DNA from: Trichosphaerium sp. ATCC 40318
Lineage: Eukaryota; Discosea; Flabellinia; Trichosidae
Reading direction: 5' to 3'
Assembly: GCA_038496445.1 (NCBI GenBank)
Contig: JALMLS010000558.1
Location: 1-30,130 of the forward strand
DNA: 30,130 nucleotides
Made by a program: the position numbers and the translations under genes
The notes under the pieces: generated by a model
Seen by the model: only the letters and a program-made list of their open reading frames with translations
What the model was told of the DNA's origin: nothing
Database searches by the model: none
Shown here: positions 19,223 to 29,876 of the stretch, in pieces
How the letters are laid out: the number at the start of each line of letters is the position of its first letter
Numbering within the stretch: the first letter of the stretch is position 1

Positions 19223-20145
19223 CTATTCTTCGGTCGTCATGGGTAGGTTATCATATAACCAATCAAATTCTTGCATATATTGTTGTCCTACTTGTAAATG
19301 TACATTTTCTTCTGATAGAGCGGAGCAGTCCACAAAATCAAAATTCTGCTGCTGGAAATCACGATATTGACACTGTCCATCAATACCAAGCTCACGTTCG
19401 TCAAGACAGTTTGTCTCTTCTGTAGCGTGTGGGTATGTAGTGTCCATGGGGGTTGGTTCCAAACGATTCATCTGTGATGTTAAGGCGCTGTAGTCTTGGC
19501 CCATGTCATTGAGATTGAACGCCAGTTGAGTATTATAGGCTGTTTGTGTGGTATTAGTATCGAGCAATTGTTTATTTTCCTCCACTGACGTATCATTTGC
19601 GTTTATTGTAACTGTTTGAAATCCTAGAGAGTGATAAGAAGTCAAGATTTTCTAGAAATGCTGTAAAACATCTTTTTTTAAGTACCCTTCATTATATGTT
19701 GCCTAACTAAGCTGAACGCACAAGGATTAAAATGCGACGTCATATCAGGTACTTCAGGATGGAATATAACGAACTGATATATGCATTGGCCACCGTGTAG
19801 CACTTTTTTGAACTTCATACGCTTACCCTAAAAACAGGTTTAAAAAAAAAAGAAATTTGGAGAAAAGCGGCTCACTGATATTGTAGACCGTATACAGAAC
19901 TTGTATAGGTTTCTGATCATAGTATTTTTAGTTGTGTACATCTGTTCGAGTGTTTTATAGCTTTCATCGCTAATGTAGACTATGTATCCCTTGGTATCGA
20001 AGTCTGTAAAATGAACCTATACCAGGGTGTTAAAAAATACGTTTTGAAAAGAATCACGTGCGCAACATTCTTTTGAAAGGTGCCTGTAAGGTAATACCAT
20101 CCTTAAGAAGCGCACTAGTATAGTCTCTTTTTTGGTGGCGCTCAT
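19223..20145 (-). CDS. Unrecognised regulatory-like protein, paralogue A
   Basis: Four exons (20145-20062, 20016-19876, 19827-19686, 19623-19223) close in phase to 255 residues. The conserved N-terminal half contains LPYRHLSKEC, FDTKGYIVYISDESYKTLEQ, NLYKFCIRSTIS, GKRMKFKKVL, FVIFHPEVPDM and FSLVRQ. Each part has a counterpart in paralogue B at 22436-23253. The C-terminal half is rich in Gln, Asn, Asp and Glu with scattered aromatics (QQNFDFVDCSALSEENVHL, FDWLYDNLP), a composition common in transcription activation regions. A globular, possibly DNA-binding, head plus an acidic tail is my reading; I recognise no named family. Intron 1 closes in phase only with a GC donor (TGTTGC|GCACGTG). Confidence 0.7.
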
Positions 20146-20894
20146 AACTTGTCTGTTAGTTTGGAGAATGAGTTATTCAAATATTACCAAAAAAATGGAC
20201 CGCCCACGTTGGAAGTTTCCAAAAAGTTTCACAGATTCGCGAATCTTGGGTTTTGTGTTTGGCTAAAAGATAAATCTGCAATCACACCTACATTTACAAA
20301 CACACAACAATCTTTTTTTGTTACTATGTTAGCGTCATAGTTTTTTAGCGTGAAAAAATTCACATTACTTACTCAATAACGCGGAGTTGATACTAAAAAG
20401 AGTAAAAAATTCACACTGGTCTTTCTTGAATAAACGAACTTTGTATTGCTGTGTTTGATCATTTACGAAGCGTTACTATGGATGCCAACCAGAACTTCCG
20501 TTGGATATCTTTTTATCATAACGGTGACAGACATGGTTGTATTTTTGTACCACTTAGAGATGGCAGAAATACATGGTTTGAACCAATTCAGGTCCAAAAA
20601 AAACGGTTCATAAACGGTCCAAATAGTCCGCTGTCAAGGGAAGTTTGGAAAATGAGAAATTAGCTGAAAAGGAATTTTTGTGTTTCCCTTGATTTTTATG
20701 GATGAATATGTAATCATTTCAGGCGTTTGAATTCGTGAGACCGAAGCTCAACATTGATCTCAACAGAAGACACATTAACTCAATTAACTATGGCTAATAT
20801 CAACAACACCCACAAACCCAACCAACTTGAACACCCTATACCCCCCTTACCAAATTCAATCAAACCTAATGTTACTAAACCGCCAAACCTTGTA
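20146..20894. other. Upstream region of paralogue A with two weak plus-strand ORFs
   Basis: Plus-strand frames at about 20149-20340 (contains KYYQKNGPPTLEVSKKFHRF) and 20451-20663 (contains NFRWISFYHNGDRHGCIFVP) look partly protein-like. A possible intron acceptor follows at about 20722. I could not join them into a gene or recognise a family. They could be exons of a divergently transcribed gene or chance. Confidence 0.25.
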
Positions 20895-20993
20895 TGATCA
20901 GTGTGTAATAATAGGGACACACTCAAGGGATAATAGTCATCAATCAAAGTATTACGGCACCTCGAGTGCCAAGTGATTGAAAACTATGGTGGT
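20895..20993 (+). repeat. Conserved core of tandem 177-bp repeat, unit 1
   Basis: This 99-bp block recurs at 21072-21170 with two substitutions. Flanks of the unit are also similar (accaaattcaatcaaa before both), giving a 177-bp period. The core can fold: TGTGT..ACACA encloses taataataggg, and TCAATCA..TGATTGA encloses a GGCAC-CTCGA-GTGCC hairpin. Confidence 0.92.
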
Positions 20994-21071
20994 AGAATAA
21001 TAACACCTGTATCCACTCCAACCAAATTCAATCAAAACTCATATGTAACTAAAGAACAAGGTTGTGTCTAT

Positions 21072-21170
21072 TGATCAATGTGTAATAATAGGGACACACT
21101 CAAGGGATATTAGTCATCAATCAAAGTATTACGGCACCTCGAGTGCCAAGTGATTGAAAACTATGGTGGT
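21072..21170 (+). repeat. Conserved core of tandem 177-bp repeat, unit 2
   Basis: Same block as 20895-20993. The sequence after it (aacacccacaaacaccct) resembles that before unit 1 (from about 20806), the start of a truncated third unit. Confidence 0.92.
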
Positions 21171-22435
21171 GAATATTAACACCCACAAACACCCTACTAT
21201 CAACCCTTGAAAACTTCATTTTCTCTCCAAAACCTTTTCTTTTTTTCCAATTTTCGTTTTTTTTTTTCTTATTTTTCAAATTCACATCTTGGATGTAATG
21301 TAATTCGCACAAGTGCGCTGTAGTGTTTTATTATGTACAAATATACACGACATCAGTGTGCTATTGATAGCCACTAAGACGTTGTCTTTCCTCCCAAACA
21401 ATCGCGTGTTAGTTGTCTAGCTGGCGCAACGGGTATTCTAATCAGTCAAAACGGTACTCTTGTCACAAAATCTCAGAGCTGCCTACTCACTGTGTGAATG
21501 CACATAAGGTGGCTGTAGAAAATACTCCATCCCACCTGTTCGAAAACGTTCAGAATCATCTCAAATTGAACCTCGTGAGCTGTTAGCGATGTGTTTCTAT
21601 TCCTTCCTGAAAATAACAAGAGATGTTTGGTTCGAAAACTGTATGGAATTTTACATTGCGTTCGAAAGTCTTATTGGTGTGCGTTTCTATTACGAGCAGT
21701 TATTTTTAACAATTCACTGAAATACAAGTCTTGAACTAACATATTACCTCAAATGTCCATCAATATTTTTGACGAAATACAGAGCAATCTCGAATTCTGG
21801 GTCCCTTAGCAGAGCTCTACCGCCACTAAAGAATACATGAAACACTACAAGAGCTCTTAATCCCTTGATCTACCAATTGTTGAGGCAAACTTCAATCACA
21901 CAATAATTGTTAGCTGCAGCTACCAAACTCAATGGTAATTCCCAGGCGCGACCAATCTCATTTATAATCTGCTCGAGCTTGTATAGGATCTGCATTCATC
22001 TGATTCAATAGAAGCTGAACATAGAAGACGAGTACACTTAGAGATCGGGCAAGCTGGGATGGTGATTTTTTTCGATGTATTAATCTTGTAATTATTATTA
22101 TGAATAAAGTGGGCTACGGCGCTGGCCTCTTGTTTGAAAAAAAACATAGAAGACGTAGCAAACAGTCTCTTGCGCTAGCAGCTTTTTTTGTTCGCCACCA
22201 AAGCTGCTGTAGTCATCACATGTCAACACCAAATTAGGAAGCGTACTTTAAATTCTAACTAGTTGTTTATTAAACATTACATTTTTCAGTATTCGCTAGC
22301 AAGCACACTATTTTGCATTTGCTGTTGGTTCAATAGCCATATTTTTCTTTCGCTTTTTAATAGCTCGTTTTCTTCTTGAACGTCGCTAAACATAACCAAT
22401 AAATCCAAGTACATTTGCTGCCAATCACTCTCTTG
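21171..22435. other. Region without a supported gene
   Basis: A plus-strand open frame from about 21507 to 21720 contains PRELLAMCFYSFLKITRDVW and FYIAFESLIGVRFYYEQLF and may be an orphan exon, but no start or partner exon was found. The rest is AT-rich. At the right end (22286-22435), downstream of the stop of paralogue B, an in-frame 49-codon extension with a heptad-like Leu pattern remains open. Confidence 0.3.
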
Positions 22436-23253
22436 TTATTCAAGAATGTTAGTTACATAATGATAAAGGTTGTTTGTACCATGGGAATAGGAAGTGTCGA
22501 TTGCCATTGGGTCTGGTGAGTTACCTTTGGAAGGATTGGAAAGTTGTTCAAGGCACTGAACGTTGGGTTGATATTGATCTTTGACGACATACTCGCCTTT
22601 GTACTAAGGATTAGAAGATTCAAAAGTACAGCTTATTGGCACGTACCAGTAAAACAGTTGTAAAAGTATCCATTCTGGGGTGTTACAAGTTCCAGTATTG
22701 TATGTTCTTGTAGAAAAACATCACCGCATGCTTGTATATTTTTAAACCCTAAGAGTTGATAAGTCAAGCTTAGATTTGCCTTAAAATGTTAAGTACCGTT
22801 TATTTGCGCTTGTCTTACAAGTGACAGAGCACTTACTTCATAGTTTGAATTCATATCAGGAACTTTAGGATGAAACACAACCAGTTCACACAACTCCTCG
22901 CCGCTACAAAGAACCCACTTGAAAACCACACGCTTACCCTTTACAATGAATTAATGGTTTGTTTAAGGGTTTATTAGTAAACACGTGCCGGACAAGTGGA
23001 CTTGATACAATATTTGTACATGTTAGTAGTTGTTGTCTTGCGATTCGTATACTTTTGGAAAATTTCATCGTAGGTCTGTTTATTGATGTAAATAATCCAG
23101 CCCTTTTGGCGTAAACCGCATTCAAAGACAACCTATGTGTGACTGTATTAGCATAGGAGAATTGAGGAACCGTACATCACATTGTTTAGCAAGGTGTCTA
23201 TAACCCTTTGCTGCAGTTAAAATAATCTTGAAGATAGTTTGTCTCCTACTCAT
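22436..23253 (-). CDS. Unrecognised regulatory-like protein, paralogue B
   Basis: Exons 23253-23176, 23132-22989, 22938-22797, about 22748 to 22690, and about 22604 to the TAA at 22436-22438. Head motifs match paralogue A: GYRHLAKQCD, LRQKGWIIYINKQTYDEIFQ, NMYKYCIKST, GKRVVFKWVL, LVVFHPKVPDM, LSLVRQ. The tail shares DPMAIDTSYSHGT with A (TPMDTTYPHAT). Intron 2 closes in phase only with a GC donor (CCG|GCACGTG). The exon 4/5 join needs an 83-nt intron starting GTAACACC. The reading frame stays open for 49 codons past the TAA, with a coiled-coil-like stretch (DVQEENELLKSERKIWLLNQ). The stop may therefore be a mutation, or may lie in a very short intron (GTAACTAAC..AG). Function not recognised. 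Confidence 0.65.
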
Positions 23254-25467
23254 GCGTTGTTGTTGGAAAGTGAAAAACAAAAAAATAGTGTAAAAGTGGT
23301 TTGGTTCACATTTTTACTTCGGAGGCTAAACAATTTTTGAATAATACCAAATCCTGGTGGCCACAATGATTTTTTTAGCGAGAACAAGTTCTATGCGAAG
23401 CCACATCAAGTAAGGATGGTATTTTGTATACAACCAAAATTTTGTTGAATAGAACCCTAAATTCTTTATAAAAAACTCCCACAATGAAAAAACCAAACAA
23501 CTGGCTGAAGTGACTCTATTTGTGTTATGGTAACTGTAAAAAAAACTAAACGGAGCTTTGTAGTAGCGTTGTATTGATATTGTGAGTTAACCATTCTAAA
23601 ACAGAGGGAAAAAAAAAAGTAAACCAACGGTTTTTTTTGTCGTTTCATTTGAAAAATAGATAAATTGCTGCAAACAGTTGTACCGTTACTAACACAAGGT
23701 TTACCTTGTACTAACGCAGTTGGCAAAAGCCACGCTGAAGCCTGTCATTGTGCAGATTGAGTTTTAGTACACGATTAAAAGCAGACAGCTTTATACATAT
23801 TCTTGATGTGTAACCTGTTGAATTTGGCTATAAAGTGGGTAGAGAATTATCACTTGTTTGTGATAAATATGGTATTTATCCCGCTAGTAGGGCGGGTATG
23901 GCCAAATTACTTTCTGACAATACAGTTTTTTTCTAGCAAAGAAAGAAAACTATGTTCTGCCACGGTAAACTCAAAACATAGAAAGTTGTGAGCAAAGTAA
24001 AAGTGACGTTACAATTTTGCAGTGGTAGCTTTTTGTGCACAACAGGGGAAAACAGCACGAAATATTAATAGTATTCTCCGAACAAAAGGATGTTTAGTAA
24101 GAATTTTCAGCCTACATGGCATCATACTTTTTTCTATGAACTTGGTGAAACAAGAATCGCAAACAATAGCTAGAGGTTACCAGTGTTTTCCTATCTTTTT
24201 GGTAATCTCGGTGGTAATTTACTCCGAGATTATATGCTCACTGCAATGAAACACATTCCAGTTGGCTTTTTTTTGTAAAATGAAAACAAACACACTATTT
24301 TGTACTCCAAACACATGGAAAGGTTTTTTAAGGCGTAATCTATGTGATTACTAAAAAGTTTAGAAAATCACATTTATGTTACTTGAAACAATTGCTCACA
24401 AAAACAAAGTTCTCTTACAGGTAAAACGCCAAGTTGTAATACTGTAGCCATGCACAGAGCGTAAAGCACTGGTCGTGTATTCTTACCGCACAACTTTCTC
24501 AAACACTCGTCATACTTCAAATTGAAGAGCTCCAGTGGGTCCTAGATTACAAAACATGAAGGTTAGCCTCGCTGTATTTGTTGTAAAAACACCTAACTTT
24601 GAATTAAAAAAAAGAACAAAAAAAGATTTGTGTGGTTTCGGAAACGGAGGGATCCATCACGTGATTAAAAACGTGACAACTACGCCGCTAATACAAACGC
24701 ATGGAAAAAGCTCACAGTTCTATATAAAAGGTTTTACTATGTGCATGGCTTAAAAGAACCTAAACGTGTAAAACAATTACCAGGAGGTTTTTAATACAGT
24801 TTTGTATAACCAGCCTTTTAATGAGTTTTGACACACGGATTTTTTTTGTACCTTTACACAGAGAATTTTCAAGCGAAAAAAAGATCGAAACGGCTTCTAC
24901 ACACCATTTTTGAGGATGTAGATGGTATGGTTTGTCATTTTTCCAAAAAAGCACGCACGTATCGTTGATTGTGAACAAGCCACTTTTTTACCCTCGCTGA
25001 TAGTACGAGCCATAATAATGAATATATATGTCGACGCAGCAGAATAAGAACATTCCGGCGGTTTTTTTTTGTGCGTGAAGAAAAAAACAAGCGTAGTAAT
25101 AAAAACTAATCTTCAGACGCACTAATTTGTACTCAAAAACAGTTGGAAAGGGTTTTTAGAAGGTATAAAAAAACCGTTACAATTTTTTTCAATACTAGCG
25201 TACTCTCACTCCAAAACCGCTCACGTTCGCGGTTATACGTTGATGTATACGTAACAATTACGGCTATACCAAAGTTTTTCCTGCTGTTTGTAATATGGCG
25301 ACGCACATAACGAATGTTGAGAAAGAAGATAGCGTCTGGCATATTTTTACACTTTAGGCCTATCAAAAAAATTGTTACACGTGACAATAAAATAGCAGTA
25401 CCTAGATAACAGCTGTATATCACTATCTCACCATAAATTAAAACTGGCACAATAGTAAGGGTATACT
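23254..25467. other. Long region without a resolved gene
   Basis: Most of this stretch shows no coding signal. Hairpins are frequent: ttatcac/gtgataa (23848-23866), cccgc/gcggg (about 23880-23896), acaaggt/accttgt (23694-23709) and taatctcgg/ccgagatta (24203-24232). One minus-strand exon candidate is listed separately. Minus-strand fragments near 24850-24978 (LFWKNDKPYHLHPQKW) may belong to the same unresolved gene. Confidence 0.35.
24424..24531 (-). CDS. Possible orphan exon on the minus strand
   Basis: On the minus strand an acceptor-like AATCTAG precedes an open stretch reading DPLELFNLKYDECLRKLCGK followed by TRPVLYALCMATVLQL, and a GTAAGAG donor ends it at 24423. Composition and splice signals look genuine. 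I could not chain it securely to other exons; an upstream ATG frame (MDPSVSETTQI near 24656) is one candidate start. The family is not recognised. Confidence 0.3.
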
Positions 25468-28400
25468 TTACTGATGAGTTGTAATTATAGCACTATGCGA
25501 TGACAACCCCGGAGAAGTTGCTGTAACAACAATAGTCCCAGAAGTAAAATCGGCTTGAACAATTGCACGTGATAAACCATTGAATGAAGATCTCTTTGTC
25601 GCTTTATCTGGCTCATGACAACTAGGGTCTCCATTACCAACACCAATTATTGAACCTGGTCCAGTAATAGCGAATGAAATCATATTACTGGCAGTTGGTA
25701 CAACTCTTCCGACGTCATCAACAACAGAAGCCTAAAATTCTCATACGTAAGCCATAAAAAAAAACCTGTTGTTCGTCTATTCTTACAGATATCATCGCTG
25801 AATCCTGTCCATCTGCTTTTATTCCACCGCCTCCGACTTCAACCACCAGTTTTATACTATGTGGCACACCGGTCGTCTAGAAAAAATAAAAACAAAAAAA
25901 AAACTGCAACATTACGATTTTCTCACCTCTACTGTTTCTGAAGAAACTTGTGTTCCACTCCCATCGTAGCCTTTTGCTGATATACTACCTTTTTCGTATA
26001 AAACACTCCATGATACATGTCCATAAATAGGAACGTCTTTTTTGCCTTGAGAAGCACCTACAAAATAACAGTTAATAAGCACAACTTTAGTTCTGTTGAG
26101 CGGTTACCATTGATGAATAGCTCAACTGACTTGGCATTTGAGTACACCCACACAGGCCTTATAGAACCGCTGTTAGTTAGACACCTATCGCCTGCTGCGC
26201 CTGAAACGATTGTTTGACCTTTCAAAGTCCATTTTTGATTTGATCCTTCATCGCACGTGTACACACCAACCTCAAGTGATTTTAGTTTGTTTCTTTATTT
26301 GCTTTTTAAACGTACGTTTGGTCCTTCTCCTGAATCCCAAAGATCCATACAACCACCATTAGCAACGTTTTTAAATGATCCGCCTTTTTCGTGAGTGAAA
26401 AGCTGGTTTTTATCGTCTAGTTTACATTCCACAAGTGTCAATGGGTCACAGCCCTTAGATACGTCATTGCATGTAGCATCAACACACATGCCAGAGCTAT
26501 GCTGGATAGTTCCTAGAAATATTTAAGAGCTATGCGAGGCAAGAAAAAGGAAAGACTGTTTTGCATACCTGCGGATCCTTCACTTCCTGAGAAAGTAAAT
26601 GCTTGCTCTTTGGAGAATGATCCACATAAAACAGCGCTTAAATGAAGTGATGATGAAGCTTTCAATTCATTCCAATGAGGAAAGATATGTAACACAGGCT
26701 CAGAAGTCCACCAAGACTACAAATAATAAAGTCAACTTAATTCTTTAGGTTTCCAAAGTCTTTTCTAATTTCGTACTTGGTAGTACCAAAAGGCGTCCTT
26801 TGGAAATCCAGCTAAATCTATAGCGCCAAAGTTGCTATTAACACAAGGCCAATTGTAAGGCGTTGGTTCACCTTGACTTGTTAGAAATGCGGTTTTTTGT
26901 AGTTTTGTTTAGTGGTTACCTTTGTAATCGAATCCTGTCCAAGCAAATCCTCCGGCGATAAAATCACGTGTTGAATCTACGGTCCACCAATTTTGCATGC
27001 AACTATCAGCAGAAAATACAGATTTATGTGCCGCAGTATCATTTGTAACATAAATACCTCTTGCACACGTGCAACTTGCTGTCTCGCTCTAACGAAATGA
27101 GAATATTTCTTCTTGCTAATAGGCCAGCTGGACGTACTTGAATCATAGGTTTATCTGGATATGTTTTATGATACACATCCAGTTCTTCGTAATTATAGTT
27201 GACACCTTGAACATCCATAACCTGAGGAAGAATGGTAAGTATTCTGCGGTTTTTTTTTTATTGTTACCTTTGGTCCCCATCCGTAGAGTAAGTCTTGTAA
27301 CTTTGCATTCCAGGCACCACTTACTGGCCTTGTATCGTCTATTTTATCGATAATAGACTTAAGTTCCATGGCAATATCTAGAGCTTTGGTATCATTGGCT
27401 GCCTCCGAGCAACCTATTTTTAAATGTCTTTAGTGAGTTCTTAGAAATCAAAGTAGCTCATATAACCTACCTCCTTCGTTACACAATGACCAAATTATAA
27501 TCGAAGGATGATTTCTATCCCTATGAGGTAACACAGCAACATCAGATAAATACTGAGATGTATCACCAAAGTTTCTATTCTCATCCCAAACCAGCATACC
27601 TTAAAAAAACGTGTTTGTTTCACAAGGTGATGTTTACGAAGTACCATTTTCGTCCGCGAAATCCAAGAGTTCTGGATTTGGAGGATTATGTGACATTCTC
27701 CATGCGTTAGCACCCATTGACATTAATTTTTGAACCCGGAATAAGTTGATACGATCAGGTACAGCTGTTCCAACACCAGCAAAGTCTTGATGATTGCAAA
27801 ATCCTAGCAGTTTATTATTAAAAAGGAATGACATGATTCATCGCTACCTTTGACTTTTACAGATTGATCGTTGAGTATCATACCTATAAAATAATCAATA
27901 CTAGTGGCGCTTGTAGGAACGGTTTTTTTACATGTACTGGTGCAAACCACAGAAGACCTGTTTTAAATTAAAAGTTTGAGATGTACCTTTATCTTTATCA
28001 AAAACTACTTTGCGTACACCTACGCGAGTACTGACTTCGTCTATGCTAGAAGCCCCATTCATGATACTACTTACTAAGGTGTACAGATATCCATCTCTGA
28101 CATGCCATAGATTCACCTTCAAAGAGATGAGTTAGTAAAACAACTTCAAAAAAAAAAACATATCTCACGCACATCTTTCATAGTCATTGTCAATACTGCC
28201 GTGGTTGTGCCTTTTGGACCCAATTGAATGGACTTCGTTGTATTCGATCCAACACTCTTCATTTGAGCATCTTTAATAGATGTAGAAAGCTATCACCACA
28301 GTTAGATCAATGAAAAACACGAATCTAAAAATGTACTGTGAAAGTTTCCGTTGATGAACCGTCGTTGATAATGTCTATGCTGATATCAAACATCGCACTA

Positions 28401-29876
28401 CTTGAAACAAGTCCATTTGCAGTACTAGAAATAGTACCAGTCACCCGAGATTTAGCATAACTACAAAGTGAAACATTAGAATTTCAGTCAGATTCAAAGT
28501 GCTTTTGAGAAAAAACGTACACTCCCCAAGGTACAACATGTAAAGGATTCGCTGTAGTTAGCCATACATGCCTGTATACACCACCACCTTCATACCTAAT
28601 TGGTAGAGTGAGAAAATTCATCTATAAAACTGACTGTTATCAACATTATATACAACGCACCACCATCCTTCATTGTGTGTTGAGTCTACTTTTATAGCTA
28701 GTACATTAGGACCATCATACCGTAAATAATCTTGGATGTAGTATCTGAAACTAGTGTATCCAGACGGGTGATTTCCTAGTTCCCAAATAAATACAGTAAG
28801 CTTGAAATCTGTGTACAACAAAACGAAAAAAAAACACAAATTGTACCGAGAAGATGTCCGTTCAAGTAAGCTGTACTATCACGGTACACACCATCAAAAT
28901 CCAACCAAATCGTTTGACCTTTAGAATCAGAAGGCGCATTAAATGTCTTTCTGTACCAAGCGATACCCTACAAGCAACTGTTAAATCTGTAAGTTGCTAG
29001 TGCCAAACGTGACGTATAAGTCAAACGGAAAAGTTGAAGTAAAAAGTGGAATTGTGCTTTGGCTTGTTTCAATTTTTCCCGCTTTGTCTCCTGAAGAACT
29101 TCGTAGATTGTACCTTTGGTAGGTACCCATGACTCCTGTCACCATTCTTGTTAAATGTTCCCTCTATTACAAAATCGTGTGGTACGTTCAAAGACCTCCA
29201 AGATGAATCATTAAAACCAGGCATACAATATGGATCACCACATGTTTGATTATTCAATGGAGGTTTTACAGTTCTCCCTTTTGAAACCCATCCCTTACCC
29301 AGTTTACAATCCGCCGTACTACCTACCCAGCAAGTCCCAGCAGGCGTACACTCAGTAGATCCTGGTGGACACCTACGAAACAGTTTAGTACCACGTGACC
29401 TATTAACTCACAACAAATATGTACCACTGCCACGTGCCGCATTCTACATCTGCGCAACAGGCGTATCGACACTCATCTACATTTTTCGCTGCGTTGTATT
29501 GAGAAAGGCCAAAACACTGCGTATCGTTCATGTCGATCGGAAATGTACTCGAAGGGCATACAACAGTCTTTTTCAACAGATAAAACTTCCATCTGCGACA
29601 AAATAATATTAGCACGTGATTTTAAGCGTTAAAAACGTGTTGGAGTGCGATTAACGAACTGAAAGAATCAGTGATAAACCGTTAGAAAAGTTTTGCGTTC
29701 ACCAAAGATCAACCCAAAAGCGAATCCAAATAAATAGACAAACAATACTCCAGAGTGGTATTAACATACCCAAAGTCAAAACTAGATCGCTGGCGACCTG
29801 ATACAGCTTTTGCTGAGCTTGAAGCTATAATCAACGTTACCAAGCAGCAATATAGTAATACTGTAATGCGGAGCAT
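25468..29876 (-). CDS. Secreted GH2 beta-galactosidase with PAN-like N-terminus and nested ricin-B lectin domain
   Basis: I traced 22 exons, from 29876-29770 down to 25731-25468, including a 36-nt exon at 27883-27848. A signal peptide ([18 protein letters not shown]) leads to a Cys-rich PAN/apple-like segment ([18 protein letters not shown]). GH2 sugar-binding and immunoglobulin-like parts follow ([36 protein letters not shown]). The TIM barrel holds [11 protein letters not shown], acid/base Glu in [10 protein letters not shown] and nucleophile Glu in MIQSETASC, then GFAWTGFDY and GEPTPYNWP. After FPHWN, where DUF4982-like sequence normally continues, a ricin-B-type lectin is inserted ([28 protein letters not shown]). 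GH2 sequence then resumes with [19 protein letters not shown] and ends with [19 protein letters not shown]. It probably hydrolyses beta-galactosides outside the cell. An upstream in-frame ATG at 29906 is also possible. Confidence 0.88.

Noticed and set aside
22436-22438. TAA reassigned to Gln
   Set aside because: Other genes in the window (for example at 3007, 5609, 16704 and 18494) clearly end at TAA, so a code change is not supported.
25133-25450. 105-codon minus-strand ORF
   Set aside because: Unbiased AT-rich translation with no recognisable motif; it lies just past the stop of the GH2 gene and does not link to it.
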